From the NCBI RefSeq assembly GCF_003076135.1, contig NZ_QDGZ01000005.1:310001-374000 (forward strand): 64,000 bases of DNA, given 5' to 3'. This document shows, piece after piece, positions 28,105-36,689 of this stretch. Position numbers and translations under genes: made by a program. The DNA comes from Nocardioides gansuensis. Its GTDB lineage: Bacteria > Actinomycetota > Actinomycetes > Propionibacteriales > Nocardioidaceae. Each line of letters opens with the position of its first letter. The stretch's first letter is position 1. The notes under the pieces are model-generated. The model saw only the letters and a program-made list of their open reading frames with translations. It was not told the DNA's origin and ran no database searches.

Positions 28105-28670
28105 CCGAGACCCCCAACCCCAACATCGTCGATGCTGACTCGTTGACGGGTGAGATGCACCCGATCCGCCGCATCGTCGTCGCACTGGGGTCCAACCTGG
28201 GCGACCGCTTCGCCAGCCTCCAGGGAGGGCTCGACGCGCTGGCGGACACGCCTGACGTGTTCCTGACCGACGTCTCGGGCGTCTACGAGACCGAGGCCGT
28301 CGACGCGCCGGAGGGCTCCGGCCCGTTCCTCAACGCCGTCGTCCTCGCCGACACGACCCTGCCTGCGGCGCGCCTGATGGAGCGCGCCCTGGCCATAGAG
28401 GATGCCTTCGACCGTGAGCGCAGCGACATCCGCAACGCCCCGCGCACCCTCGACGTCGACCTGATCGTGGTGGGCGACCGCCGCTCCGACGAGGACTTCC
28501 TCCGCCTGCCGCACCCGCGCGCTCACGAGCGGGCCTTCGTGCTCCAGCCGTGGTTCGAGCTCGAGCCCGACGCGGTGCTCCCCGGCCACGGGCCGATCTC
28601 CGAGCTGCTCGAGAAGGTCGACACCTCGATCCTCAAGCGTCGCGAAGACCTGGTGCTCGAGTCCCAGTGA
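28101..28670 (+). CDS. folK: 2-amino-4-hydroxy-6-hydroxymethyldihydropteridine diphosphokinase
   Basis: The enzyme pyrophosphorylates the pterin to supply the FolP substrate. Its 189 residues carry VALGSNLGDRFASLQ near 30, the ATP-site segment RNAPRTLDVDLIVVGD near 112, and LPHPRAHERAFVLQPW. The first 20 residues (to GEMHPIRR) are extra compared with short FolK proteins. The ATG overlaps the folB stop (ATGA). It completes the folE-P-B-K operon. Confidence 0.95.
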   Translation: MTETPNPNIVDADSLTGEMHPIRRIVVALGSNLGDRFASLQGGLDALADTPDVFLTDVSGVYETEAVDAPEGSGPFLNAVVLADTTLPAARLMERALAIEDAFDRERSDIRNAPRTLDVDLIVVGDRRSDEDFLRLPHPRAHERAFVLQPWFELEPDAVLPGHGPISELLEKVDTSILKRREDLVLESQ

Positions 28671-28683
28671 CGCCCGCAGCTCG

Positions 28684-29169
28684 ATGACGGAGGAGTCACC
28701 GCCGCCGCCCGAGCCCGGCCACCTGCGGCCCACCTCGGGCGCGGCCCTGGCGGTGTGCGCCGTCGTCGGGCTCGCGCTGGGCTGGCTCATCCACCCGCTC
28801 GCCCTGCGCGCGGGCGGCACGGCACCGGTGGTGACCTGGGTGCAGGCCCTGGTGCCGGTCTTCGTCGCCGCGCTCATCGGCTTCGTCGCCTGGCACACCT
28901 GGCGCACCCTGCAGGTCCACCGCATCCCCATGGAGCCGCACCGCGCGGTCAACCGGCTGGTGCTCGGGCGTGCGTGCGCGCTGGTGGGGGCGCTGGTGGC
29001 CGGAGGCTACGCCGGGTACGCCGTGAGCTGGCTGGGTGATGCGGCCGAGCTCGCGGAGCAGCGGGTGACCCGCTCGGCGGTCGCCGCGGTCGGCGGGATC
29101 GCCGTCGTCGTGGCATCGGTGCTCCTCGAGCGTGCGTGTCGCGTCCGATCCGACGACGAGGCCGCCTAA
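28684..29169 (+). CDS. DUF3180 membrane protein
   Basis: This 161-aa protein has four predicted membrane segments (about 20-38, 53-73, 94-118, 130-150), the layout of DUF3180. Members almost always sit at the 3' end of actinobacterial folate operons; the function is unknown. The ATG is 14 bp after folK. Its TAA stop doubles as the first bases of the next gene's -10 box. Confidence 0.85.
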   Translation: MTEESPPPPEPGHLRPTSGAALAVCAVVGLALGWLIHPLALRAGGTAPVVTWVQALVPVFVAALIGFVAWHTWRTLQVHRIPMEPHRAVNRLVLGRACALVGALVAGGYAGYAVSWLGDAAELAEQRVTRSAVAAVGGIAVVVASVLLERACRVRSDDEAA

Positions 29170-29172
29170 CGT
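29167..29172 (+). promoter_or_regulatory. -10 element (TAACGT) of the coiled-coil protein gene
   Basis: TAACGT starts on the TAA stop of the DUF3180 gene and is followed after 7 nt by ATG 29180; leaderless start. Confidence 0.6.
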
Positions 29173-29179
29173 TAGGGGT

Positions 29180-29815
29180 ATGTCCCAGCAGTCACAGCAG
29201 TCCCAGGTCAACGAGCAGTCGACCACCACGGCGTCGCCCCGCTCGGCCGCCCGTCGGCGCCAGCGCAGCACGCGCGTAGCCGTCGCCGTCGCTCTCCTGG
29301 TGCTGGCCGCTGTGCTGGTCGCCGGCGGGATCGTCGCCGGCTCCGGGCTGCTGCAGGCCGTGACCGGCGTTCTGGCGGTGGTGCTGGGTGCTGCCGCGAC
29401 CAAGATCACCCACTCCGAGCTGCTCCAGTCCCGCCGCGACGCCGCGCGCGACCGCGCCCAGCAGGCCGCCGACTACGCCGCGCTGACCGCCAAGCGCTCG
29501 GCCGAGAACGCCGCCTTCGCCGCCGACATGAAGCGCCGGATCGCCGACCGGCAGGAGGCGATCAGCCAGCTCGAGCAGGCCCTGAGCGCCGCGCAGCGCC
29601 AGGTCGCCGAGCAGACCCGCAAGCTCAACGCCGAGGCCCGCCGCGCCGACCTCGCCGAGCGCCGACATGGTGAGGTCGAGCGCCAGCTGGACGAGTCCGA
29701 GACCCGCGCCGCCGAGGCGATCGTGCTGGTCGCCGAGCTCGAGGCCGAGCTCGACACTCTGCGCGCCGAGCTGGCGACCTGGCAGCAGGCTGCCGCCAAG
29801 CGCGCCTCCGCCTGA
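29180..29815 (+). CDS. Membrane-anchored coiled-coil protein of unknown function, 211 aa
   Basis: The protein has a Gln/Ser-rich then Arg-rich N-terminus (1-32), two adjacent hydrophobic segments (about 33-50 and 53-70), then an unbroken Ala/Glu/Arg heptad-type coiled coil to the end (about 78-208, with EQALSAAQRQVAEQTRKLNAE). The N-terminus is predicted inside and the coiled coil cytoplasmic. Such proteins act as scaffolds or divisome-like organisers, but nothing specific can be said. The leaderless -10 gives it its own promoter after the folate operon. Confidence 0.75.
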   Translation: MSQQSQQSQVNEQSTTTASPRSAARRRQRSTRVAVAVALLVLAAVLVAGGIVAGSGLLQAVTGVLAVVLGAAATKITHSELLQSRRDAARDRAQQAADYAALTAKRSAENAAFAADMKRRIADRQEAISQLEQALSAAQRQVAEQTRKLNAEARRADLAERRHGEVERQLDESETRAAEAIVLVAELEAELDTLRAELATWQQAAAKRASA

Positions 29816-29866
29816 GCCCCGGACGGGACCTGGCGTCCCGTCGCGGATGTGGCAGAGTCGAGTGCC

Positions 29867-30946
29867 GTGGATCCCGACGGCAACAGGTTCGAGAGCGACC
29901 CCGCCGAGGTGCTGCCGGAGGACCCCGGGCTGCCGTCCGGCTGGGCCGCCGAGGCGCCCGACGGCACCGACGAGGCGGTCGTCGCGCGGCTGACCGAGCT
30001 GCTCCGTGCCCACGAGCGCGTGGCGCGCGGCTGGGCCGGAGCATCGGAGGACGATGTGCTCGTCGAGGTCTCCGAGCGGGGCCTGGCGATGCGCGAGAAC
30101 CTCGTGGTCCGCGACGAGGCCGGCGAGATCCGCGCCTGGGGCAGCGTCCACGACCGGGCCGCCGGCCGGATGCTCTACGTGCACGTCGTGGACCGGGACC
30201 TCCCCGGCCCGGCCGCGAGCGCCTGCTCCGACGTGCTCTTCACGTGGGCCGAGGCGCAGGCGCGCGAGGTGGGCGCTGCCCGCGGGCGCGCCGTACAGCA
30301 GATCGACACCGGCGCCTTCCAGGACGACGAGCGGCAGCACGGGTGGCTCGAGGGCCGCGGCTTCGAGCGGGTCCGCACGTGGTGGCAGATGACCCGACCG
30401 GTCTCGGCCGGGGAGGCGGGCCTGGTGCCCGATCCCGTCGACTGGGAGCGCGGCGGCGTCCGCTTCCGCCGCGTGGGCACGGCGCCTGACGGGATGCCCG
30501 ACGAGCAGGACCTCCGCGCCGTGCACGACGTGCTCGAGGGCGCCTTCACCGACCACTTCAACTCGGCGGAGGAGACCTTCGACGAGTTCATCCACCGCCT
30601 CGAGGAGGACCCCGGCCACCGCTGGGACCACTGGTGGCTCGCCGAGCTGCTCGACGGCGACGTCCCCGAGGCGTGCGGCGCGCTGGTGGGCACGGTCAGC
30701 GAGTCGGCCTCCGGCCCCGACGGGTCGTACGTCGCGTACCTCGGCGTCCTGGGGTCCGCGCGCGGCCGCGGCGTGGCCACCGGCCTGCTGCACACGATCA
30801 TCGCCGACGCGGCCGCCAGCGGCCGGGACCTCGTGGGCCTGGAGGTGGATGCCGACTCTCCGACCGGCGCGCACGGGCTCTACACGTCGATGGGCTGGCA
30901 GACGCGCTACGTCACCGAGTCGTGGCACAAGGACGTGCGCGTCTGA
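29867..30946 (+). CDS. Two-domain GNAT acetyltransferase (mycothiol synthase-like architecture)
   Basis: The 359-aa protein contains two GNAT-like halves. The first (about 35-180) lacks a clear acetyl-CoA loop. The second (about 185-358) has YVAYLGVLGSARGRGVATGLLHTIIADAA (the R-G-x-G/A loop) and GLEVDADSPTGAHGLYTSMGWQTRY. That is the layout of MshD mycothiol synthase and its paralogues, but key MshD residues cannot be checked here, and many actinobacteria have several such proteins. GTG 29867 is preferred (CAGAGT 8 nt upstream); GTG 29849 is an alternative. It ends directly against the convergent transporter ATPase gene. Confidence 0.75.
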   Translation: MDPDGNRFESDPAEVLPEDPGLPSGWAAEAPDGTDEAVVARLTELLRAHERVARGWAGASEDDVLVEVSERGLAMRENLVVRDEAGEIRAWGSVHDRAAGRMLYVHVVDRDLPGPAASACSDVLFTWAEAQAREVGAARGRAVQQIDTGAFQDDERQHGWLEGRGFERVRTWWQMTRPVSAGEAGLVPDPVDWERGGVRFRRVGTAPDGMPDEQDLRAVHDVLEGAFTDHFNSAEETFDEFIHRLEEDPGHRWDHWWLAELLDGDVPEACGALVGTVSESASGPDGSYVAYLGVLGSARGRGVATGLLHTIIADAAASGRDLVGLEVDADSPTGAHGLYTSMGWQTRYVTESWHKDVRV

Positions 30947-31951
30947 TCAGCGCAGCGACGCCCGCAGCGCGGAGTGCACGCCGTTGGGCGTCAGCACGCC
31001 CACGAAGGCCGCGCCCTTCTTGACGCCGATCATCGGCTTGTCGTCGCGCAGCATGGTCGCCAGCGCCTCCTCGAGCGTGGAGTCGAGGTCGATGGCGGCG
31101 CCGAGCTGGCCGGCGTTGACCCCGTCGAGGGGCTCGAGGTGCTCGAGCCGGATCGGCGTGACCGAGAGCCTCCGCAGTCCTCGGGTCGAGCCGACGAAGT
31201 CCGCCACGAAGTCGTCGGCCGGCCGGGCCAGCAGCTCCTCGGGCGTGGCGTACTGCGCCAGCCGCCCTCCCGCCGCGAAGACCGCCACCCGGTCGCCCAT
31301 CCGCACGGCCTCGTCGATGTCGTGGGTGACGAGCACGACGGTCTTGCCGAGCTCGCGCTGCACGCGGAGGAACTCGTCCTGCAGCTTCGTGCGTACGACG
31401 GGGTCGACGGCGCCGAACGGCTCGTCCATCAGGAGCACGGGCGGGTTCGCGGCCAGGGCGCGTGCGACACCGACCCGCTGCCGCTGGCCACCGGAGAGCT
31501 GGTGGGGGTAGCGGTCCGCGAACGTCGCGGGGTCCAGCCCGACGGTCTCGAGGAGCTCCAGGGCCCGCTGGCGAGCGGTGGCCTTCGACTCGCCGTACAG
31601 CAGGGGCACGGTCATCACGTTGGTGACGACCCGCTGGTGCGGGAACAGCCCGATCTGCTGGATGACGTAGCCGATGCCGCGGCGCAGCTGCACCGGGTCG
31701 GCATCGGTGACGTCGGCGCCGTCGAGGAAGATCCGCCCGGTCGTGGGCTCGATCAGGCGGTTGATCATCTTCAGGGTCGTGGACTTGCCGCAGCCCGAGG
31801 GGCCGACCAGGCAGACCATCTCGCCGCGGCCCACCTCGAGGTCGAGCTCCTGCACCGCGACCGTCCCGTCGGGGTAGGTCTTGCCCACCTCGGACAGCCG
31901 GATCATGGGATCTGATGGCGTGGATCGTTCGCCCGAAGCGGTAGCGTCCAT
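30947..31951 (-). CDS. Quaternary-amine (glycine betaine/proline) ABC transporter ATPase
   Basis: This 334-aa ATPase of the OpuA/OpuC/ProV type carries Walker A GPSGCGKSTTLKMINRL, the family-typical Q-loop IGYVIQQIGLFPHQ, signature LSGGQRQRVGVARAL and LLMDEPFGAVDPVVR. The C-terminal 75 residues (DLDSTLEEALATMLRDDKPMIG...VGVLTPNGVHSALRASL) form one CBS-like unit rather than the usual tandem pair that senses ionic strength. The ATG at 31951 is set by TAGGGT-N6-ATG. It is head to head with the permease genes, 3 bp between start codons, and forms one importer with them. Confidence 0.92.
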   Translation of the reverse strand: MDATASGERSTPSDPMIRLSEVGKTYPDGTVAVQELDLEVGRGEMVCLVGPSGCGKSTTLKMINRLIEPTTGRIFLDGADVTDADPVQLRRGIGYVIQQIGLFPHQRVVTNVMTVPLLYGESKATARQRALELLETVGLDPATFADRYPHQLSGGQRQRVGVARALAANPPVLLMDEPFGAVDPVVRTKLQDEFLRVQRELGKTVVLVTHDIDEAVRMGDRVAVFAAGGRLAQYATPEELLARPADDFVADFVGSTRGLRRLSVTPIRLEHLEPLDGVNAGQLGAAIDLDSTLEEALATMLRDDKPMIGVKKGAAFVGVLTPNGVHSALRASLR

Positions 31952-31963
31952 GGCGTGACCCTA
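31942..31963. promoter_or_regulatory. Interlocked divergent leaderless promoters of the amine transporter
   Basis: Plus strand: TAGCGT (31942-31947), 7 nt, GTG 31955. Minus strand: TAGGGT (31963-31958), 6 nt, ATG 31951. Each -10 box therefore lies inside the first codons of the opposite gene, and any -35 regions lie deeper in those genes. RNA polymerase bound at one promoter would cover the other start. Confidence 0.7.
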
Positions 31964-32650
31964 CTCGGCCAGGACGGGCCCAGCTGCTACTCCAGGCTGG
32001 TCAACGAGTGGGTGTGCGGCGACTACGTCGCCGACCGCAAGCAGGAGATCGTCGACGCGACGGTGCAGCATCTCGGCCTCACGGTGGCCGCGGTGGTGCT
32101 CGGCCTGCTGATCGCCTTCCCGCTCGCGCTGCTGGCCCGCCGGATGCCGCGAATCGAGTCCACGGTGCTGGGGGTGAGCACGGGCATCTACACGATCCCC
32201 TCGCTGGCGCTGTTCCCGCTGCTGGTGCCCTTCACCGGGCTGACGGCGACCACGGTGGTGATCGGCCTCGCGCTCTACGCGCTCACCATCCTGGTGCGCG
32301 CCTTCCTCGAGGGGCTGCGGTCGGTCTCCGGCGAGATCCGCGAGGCGGCGGAGGGGATGGGCTTCGGCCGCGGCCGCCTCCTCTTCCGCGTCGAGCTGCC
32401 GCTCGCGCTACCTGTCGTGATGGCCGGCCTGCGGGTGGCGACCGTCAGCACGGTGGCCCTCACCACGGTCGGGTCGCTGGTCTCCTACGGCGGCCTGGGC
32501 AACCTGATCAAGGACGGTGTGAGCACCAACTTCCGTGCCGAGCTGTTCACCGCCTCGGTGCTGTGCGTGGTGCTGGCGGTGGTGCTCGACGTCGTGCTGG
32601 TGCTGGGGCAGCGGCTGATGACGCCGTGGACGCGGAGGGTGCGGGCATGA
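31955..32650 (+). CDS. Quaternary-amine ABC transporter permease (OpuBB-like)
   Basis: This 231-aa membrane protein has five to six hydrophobic segments and the MetI-type EAA loop EIREAAEGMGFGRGRLLFRVELPLALP (about 128-155). The sequence TIPSLALFPLLVPFTGL and VSYGGLGNLIKDG are standard for the OpuB/OpuC/YehW permeases. The start follows the leaderless -10 TAGCGT. The next permease overlaps it by ATGA. Together with the divergent ATPase and the downstream lipoprotein it makes a complete importer for betaine, choline or related osmolytes. Confidence 0.92.
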   Translation: MTLLGQDGPSCYSRLVNEWVCGDYVADRKQEIVDATVQHLGLTVAAVVLGLLIAFPLALLARRMPRIESTVLGVSTGIYTIPSLALFPLLVPFTGLTATTVVIGLALYALTILVRAFLEGLRSVSGEIREAAEGMGFGRGRLLFRVELPLALPVVMAGLRVATVSTVALTTVGSLVSYGGLGNLIKDGVSTNFRAELFTASVLCVVLAVVLDVVLVLGQRLMTPWTRRVRA

Positions 32651-33405
32651 TCGTTCTCCGCGACGCGTGGCGCTACCTCACGGACCCGGCGAGCTGGACC
32701 GGCGACGGCGGCATGGCCGAGCTGCTGCTCCAGCAGCTCCTGCTCACGCTCACGGCCCTCGGCCTGGCAGCCGCGCTGGGCCTCTCGGTCGCGCTGTGGC
32801 TCGGACACCTCGGCCGGGGCGGCTTCCTGGCGATCAACATCTCCAACGTGGGCCGCGCGGTTCCGACCTTCGCGCTCCTCGCCCTGCTCGTGGTTGCCGA
32901 GTGGCCGGGGACCCAGGCGTTCGGCACCTACGGCCGGGCCGGGCTCGCCACGCTGATCGCCCTCACCCTGTTCGCGCTGCCGCCGATCATCACCCACGCG
33001 TACGTCGCGGTGCGCGAGGTCCCCGCGGACGTGCGCGAGTCCGCACGGGGGATGGGGATGACGGGCTGGCAGCAGTTCTGGCGCGCGGAGCTCCCGCTGG
33101 CGCTCCCGCTGGTGGTGTCGGGCGTGCGGCTGGCGCTGGTGCAGGTGTGGGCGACGGCCACGATCGCCGCGATGGTCGCCGGCCCCGGGCTGGGCCGGGT
33201 CATCACCGACGGGTTCTACCGTTCGCACTACGGCCAGGGCATCGCCGGCGCGGTGGTCGTCGCCCTCGTCGCCCTCGGGCTCGAGGTGGCCGCGGCCTGG
33301 GCCCAGCGGCTGGTGCAGCCGGCCCGCGGCGGACGATCGTCATCACATCGTGAGGACCCGTTGTCGGTGGCTGCGACTACCGTGTCGGCAGGCGCTGACG
33401 CCTGA
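32647..33405 (+). CDS. Quaternary-amine ABC transporter permease, second subunit (OpuBD-like)
   Basis: This 252-aa protein is a paralogue of the previous gene. Hydrophobic segments begin about residue 24, the EAA-type loop is DVRESARGMGMTGWQQFWRAELPLALP (about 133-160), and NVGRAVPTFALLALLVV and GPGLGRVITDGFY are characteristic. The ATG overlaps the stop of the first permease (ATGA). The last 25 residues are polar and variable. Two permease subunits per transporter is usual for the OpuB/OpuC type. Confidence 0.92.
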   Translation: MIVLRDAWRYLTDPASWTGDGGMAELLLQQLLLTLTALGLAAALGLSVALWLGHLGRGGFLAINISNVGRAVPTFALLALLVVAEWPGTQAFGTYGRAGLATLIALTLFALPPIITHAYVAVREVPADVRESARGMGMTGWQQFWRAELPLALPLVVSGVRLALVQVWATATIAAMVAGPGLGRVITDGFYRSHYGQGIAGAVVVALVALGLEVAAAWAQRLVQPARGGRSSSHREDPLSVAATTVSAGADA

Positions 33406-33456
33406 CCGCACATCCGGACACGCGTGCCCGCCGGGCACGGGACACAGAAGGAAGCC

Positions 33457-34404
33457 ATGCTCACTCGACACCTCGCCGCGGTTCTCTCCGCCGGCGCCCT
33501 GCTCCTGTCGGGTTGTGCCGGTGACGACCTCGACGGCTCCGACACCGCCACCGATCCCACCCCCACCGCCGCCGCGGACAAGGGCGACCTCACGCTGGCC
33601 GGGCAGAACTTCCCCGAGGCCACGCTGGTCGCGTCGATGTACGAGCAGCTCCTCGAGGCGGACGGCTACACCGTGGAGACCAGGCTCGTCGACTCGCGCG
33701 ACGCCTACATGCCGACCTTCCCCGGCAGCGTCGACGTCGTCCCCGAATACGTCGGCGGCATCGTCAACTTCCTCAACACGCGCGAGAACGGCGCCAAGGC
33801 CAAGCCGTTCGAGGCCGGCGACGGTGCCCAGCTCGCCGCCGACGGCGCCAGCCTGCTGGAGGAGGCAGGCATCACGCTGCTCGACCTCTCTCCGGCCACC
33901 GACACCAACGCCTTCTTCGTGACCCAGGAGTTCAGCGAGGCCGAGGGCGTCACCAAGCTGTCCGACCTCGAGGGGATGTCGGTGACGCTGGCGGCCGCCC
34001 CCGACTGTGAGGGCCGGCTGGACTGCGAGGGCGGCCTGACCGAGGAATACAGCATCGACGTCACCGAGGTCCTCCCGCTCGGCTACGCCAGCGACCAGAC
34101 CTACCAGGCCGTCCTCGACGGCGAGGCCGAGCTCGGCGAGACCAGCACGACCGACGGCACCCTCGAGTCGCAGGGCCTCGTCGTGCTCGAGGACGACAAG
34201 GCGATCCAGCCCGCCCAAAACCTGGTGCCCGCCGTCAGCACCGCCTTCCTCGAGGAGCACCCGGACGTCGCCGACGTGCTCAACCCGCTGATGGCGGCGC
34301 TCACCACCGAGAAGCTCACCGAGCTCAACGGCCGGGTCGCCGTCGACCGCGAGAAGCCCGAGGACGTGGCGGCCGACTTCCTCGCCGACGAGGGCCTTCT
34401 CTGA
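33457..34404 (+). CDS. Quaternary-amine ABC transporter substrate-binding lipoprotein (OpuBC-like)
   Basis: The 315-aa protein begins with a lipoprotein signal, lipobox LLLSGC (Cys about 21), and a short acidic/Thr linker. The body is of the OpuAC type: LTLAGQNFPEATLVASMYEQLLEADGYTVE, FPGSVDVVPEYVGGI, YASDQTYQAVLDGEAELGETSTTDG and AVSTAFLEEHPDVADVLNPL. An ATG with AGAAGGAAG upstream is preferred over an earlier in-frame ATG that has none and would spoil the signal. Glycine betaine, choline or proline betaine are possible ligands; sequence alone cannot choose. Confidence 0.92.
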   Translation: MLTRHLAAVLSAGALLLSGCAGDDLDGSDTATDPTPTAAADKGDLTLAGQNFPEATLVASMYEQLLEADGYTVETRLVDSRDAYMPTFPGSVDVVPEYVGGIVNFLNTRENGAKAKPFEAGDGAQLAADGASLLEEAGITLLDLSPATDTNAFFVTQEFSEAEGVTKLSDLEGMSVTLAAAPDCEGRLDCEGGLTEEYSIDVTEVLPLGYASDQTYQAVLDGEAELGETSTTDGTLESQGLVVLEDDKAIQPAQNLVPAVSTAFLEEHPDVADVLNPLMAALTTEKLTELNGRVAVDREKPEDVAADFLADEGLL

Positions 34405-34434
34405 CCCTGCAGCTTCACCACGGCGCGTCGAGAG

Positions 34435-35550
34435 TCACACCTCGTGCGGCCGCAGGGCCAGCGCCTCGGCGTCCACGGTCGCCGTGTCCAGCACGGCGGG
34501 GGGTACGTCGAGGCGCAGGGCCCCGGTCGCGGGATCCTGGAGCCGGGGCGCCGGCCCGTCGAGCGTCGCGACCCACTCCATCAGCGCGGCCGCGTCGTCA
34601 CGCCGTCCCTGCTCGACGAGCCAGCCGCACAGCCGGTGCACCGGCGGCAGCCCGGAGTGCACCAGCGACCGCTGCCCCCACAGCTCGGCCACGCCCGACC
34701 GGAGCAGCTCCCACCACTCGTCGGAGCAGCCCGGGACCAGCAGGAAGTAGCGCCACAGGTCCCCGGCCAGCACCCGGTCCACGAAGAAGTCCGTGACGGA
34801 CTCGTCCCCGTGCGCGACGACCGACGCCAGCGACATCCGCTTGGTCTCCCACCGGTCCGCCAGGTCGAGCACGGATGCGCGCTGCTGCGTGATCGAGGTG
34901 CCGTCGGTGCGGATCCGCCAGTGGTAGACGATCGCCTCGAGCACGTCGAACCGGCCGCTCAGGAAGGCCCGGGTCGTCGTCGGCTGGTCCTCGTAGCGGA
35001 TGCCCTCGGGCCAGCGCAGCCCGGCGCCCTCCCAGAACGACCGCCGGAACAGCTTGTTCCACGCGAAGACGTCTCCGAGGATCTCGGGGTGGTCCTCGAC
35101 CCGCAGCCCGGTCCGGGTCGGGTGGTGCAGGCGCCGCATCCACGGCGGCTCGTGGAGACCGTCGGCCTCCCAGCGCACGATCGAGCCGGTCGCGAAGTCC
35201 GAGCCCGACAGCTCCAGCGACCGCACCAGCTCGGCGTACGCCGTCGGCGGGACGACGTCGTCGGAGTCGAGGAAGGTCAGGTAGTCGCCGCGGACGTGCC
35301 GCAGCCCCTCGTTGCGGGCGGCGCCGAGGCCGCCGTTGGCGGTGTGTACGACGCGGATGCGCGGCTCGTGGGCGGCCCACTCGTCGGCGATCTCCCCGGA
35401 GCGGTCGGGGCTGCCGTCGTCGACGACCACGGCCTCCCAGCGGGTGTGGGTCTGCGCGACGAGCGACGCGAGGCAGTCGGGCAGCCACGCCTCGACGGAG
35501 TGGACGGGCACCACCACCGAGACGAGGGGGGCGCGGCGCAGCAGCCTCAT
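34435..35550 (-). CDS. Family 2 glycosyltransferase
   Basis: This 371-aa GT-A enzyme opens with LVSVVVPVHSVEAWLPDCLASLVAQT and shows VVVDDGSPDRSG, GGLGAARNEGLRHVRGDYLTFLDSDDVV (DxD-type metal site) and, further on, the ED of RYEDQPTTTRAFL. The C-terminal 130 residues are less conserved. It probably adds a sugar to a cell-surface glycan or teichoic-type polymer. The start at 35550 is supported by a leaderless TAGGCT; the longer frame crosses into the neighbour's promoter. It is divergent from a sulfotransferase and a second transferase gene. Confidence 0.88.
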   Translation of the reverse strand: MRLLRRAPLVSVVVPVHSVEAWLPDCLASLVAQTHTRWEAVVVDDGSPDRSGEIADEWAAHEPRIRVVHTANGGLGAARNEGLRHVRGDYLTFLDSDDVVPPTAYAELVRSLELSGSDFATGSIVRWEADGLHEPPWMRRLHHPTRTGLRVEDHPEILGDVFAWNKLFRRSFWEGAGLRWPEGIRYEDQPTTTRAFLSGRFDVLEAIVYHWRIRTDGTSITQQRASVLDLADRWETKRMSLASVVAHGDESVTDFFVDRVLAGDLWRYFLLVPGCSDEWWELLRSGVAELWGQRSLVHSGLPPVHRLCGWLVEQGRRDDAAALMEWVATLDGPAPRLQDPATGALRLDVPPAVLDTATVDAEALALRPHEV

Positions 35551-35558
35551 GTGGCCGG

Positions 35559-35564
35559 AGCCTA
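35559..35564 (-). promoter_or_regulatory. -10 element (TAGGCT) of the family 2 glycosyltransferase gene
   Basis: Minus strand TAGGCT-N8-ATG (35550-35548), no ribosome-binding site. Confidence 0.6.
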
Positions 35565-35587
35565 GTGGGGTTCGCGGCGGCCACAGG

Positions 35588-35593
35588 TAGGCT
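35588..35593 (+). promoter_or_regulatory. -10 element (TAGGCT) of the sulfotransferase-transferase unit
   Basis: TAGGCT-N7-GTG(35601), no ribosome-binding site. The same hexamer serves the divergent gene 24 bp away. Confidence 0.6.
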
Positions 35594-35600
35594 CCCCGCC

Positions 35601-36689
35601 GTGACTGCTGCACCCCGCGCGATCGACGAGATGAACCCCGACGGCGTCCCGAGGAAGACCCTCTTCGTGGCGGGCGCCGGCCGCAGCGGCACCTCCACCC
35701 TCGCCGGCATCACCAGCAAGCTCGGCATGCACGTGCCCGAGCCCGAGGTGCCGGCCGACGCGTCCAACCCGCGCGGCTTCTCCGAGCCGCAGTGGGTCGT
35801 CGACCTCCACGACCGGCTGTTGCGCGAGGCCGGCGTGCAGGTGAGCGACAGCCGGCCGAGCGCGTGGTTCGAGACCGGCCGCATCGCCACCCGCGAGCCG
35901 CTGCGCATCCGGGTCTCCGACTGGCTGGAGGGCCACTTCGAGGTCCACCCCGAGCTCGTGATCAAGGACCCGAGGCTCAGCTGGTTCCTCGGGCTGTGGC
36001 GGGTCGCGGCCATCCGCACCGGCGCCACCCCGGTCTACGCGACGATGCTGCGCCCGCCGGCCGAGGTCGTCGGCTCGAAGCAGAAGTACTACGCCAACAA
36101 GCTCGGCTCGGCCCACCTCGCGGCCAGCTGGGTCAACATGCTGCTCCACACCGAGCGCGCCACTCGGGAGTCGGTCGCGGACGGGGGGCGCGTCTTCGTC
36201 CGCTACGAGGACCTCCTCGACGACTGGGTGAAGACGGTCATGCACGTCGGCCACGCGCTCGACATCCAGTCGCTGATCCACACCCGCAGCGACCAGATCC
36301 GTGCGGTGCACCGTTTCATCGACCCGACGCTTCGCCGCGTCAACCAGAGCCTCGACGACCTCGCCCTGCCGACGCGGCTGCACGAGCTCGTCGCCGAGAC
36401 CTGGGGCGAGCTCAACAAGCTCGCGGACGAGGGTGGCGACACCCCCGAGGCGCACACCGCCCTCGACCAGCTCCGCGAGGCCTACACCGAGCTCTACGAG
36501 GAGGCCGAGGCCATCTCGCGGTCCTCGGCCGTGGCGGCCCGGGTCAAGGCACTCAACGAGGCGGCTCGCGCTCCCGAGCCGGCGCCCGAGAAGCCGTCCC
36601 TGGCCGACCGCGTGCCCCACGACGTACGCGCCAAGATCCCGCCGTCGGTGCGCCGGGCCGCCCGCAAGGCGCTGGGCCGCGAGCGGTGA
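35601..36689 (+). CDS. Sulfotransferase family protein
   Basis: The 362-aa protein has the PAPS 5'-phosphosulfate loop FVAGAGRSGTSTLAGI at about residues 20-35, a central LVIKDPRLSWFLGLW and MLRPPAEVVGSKQKYY (3'-phosphate site region), and VRYEDLLDDWVKTVMHV. This arrangement is common in actinobacterial sulfotransferase-like proteins of glycan clusters. After residue 260 comes a helical, Glu-rich tail and a basic end (RRAARKALGRER). GTG 35601 is chosen from the leaderless -10. The stop overlaps the next gene (GTGA), so the two form a unit. Confidence 0.82.
   Translation: MTAAPRAIDEMNPDGVPRKTLFVAGAGRSGTSTLAGITSKLGMHVPEPEVPADASNPRGFSEPQWVVDLHDRLLREAGVQVSDSRPSAWFETGRIATREPLRIRVSDWLEGHFEVHPELVIKDPRLSWFLGLWRVAAIRTGATPVYATMLRPPAEVVGSKQKYYANKLGSAHLAASWVNMLLHTERATRESVADGGRVFVRYEDLLDDWVKTVMHVGHALDIQSLIHTRSDQIRAVHRFIDPTLRRVNQSLDDLALPTRLHELVAETWGELNKLADEGGDTPEAHTALDQLREAYTELYEEAEAISRSSAVAARVKALNEAARAPEPAPEKPSLADRVPHDVRAKIPPSVRRAARKALGRER

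Noticed and set aside
30947..31951. Transporter ATPase as a methionine or phosphonate importer subunit
   Set aside because: The Q-loop IGYVIQQIGLFPHQ, the CBS-like C-terminal part and the OpuB-type permeases and lipoprotein next door point to quaternary amines.
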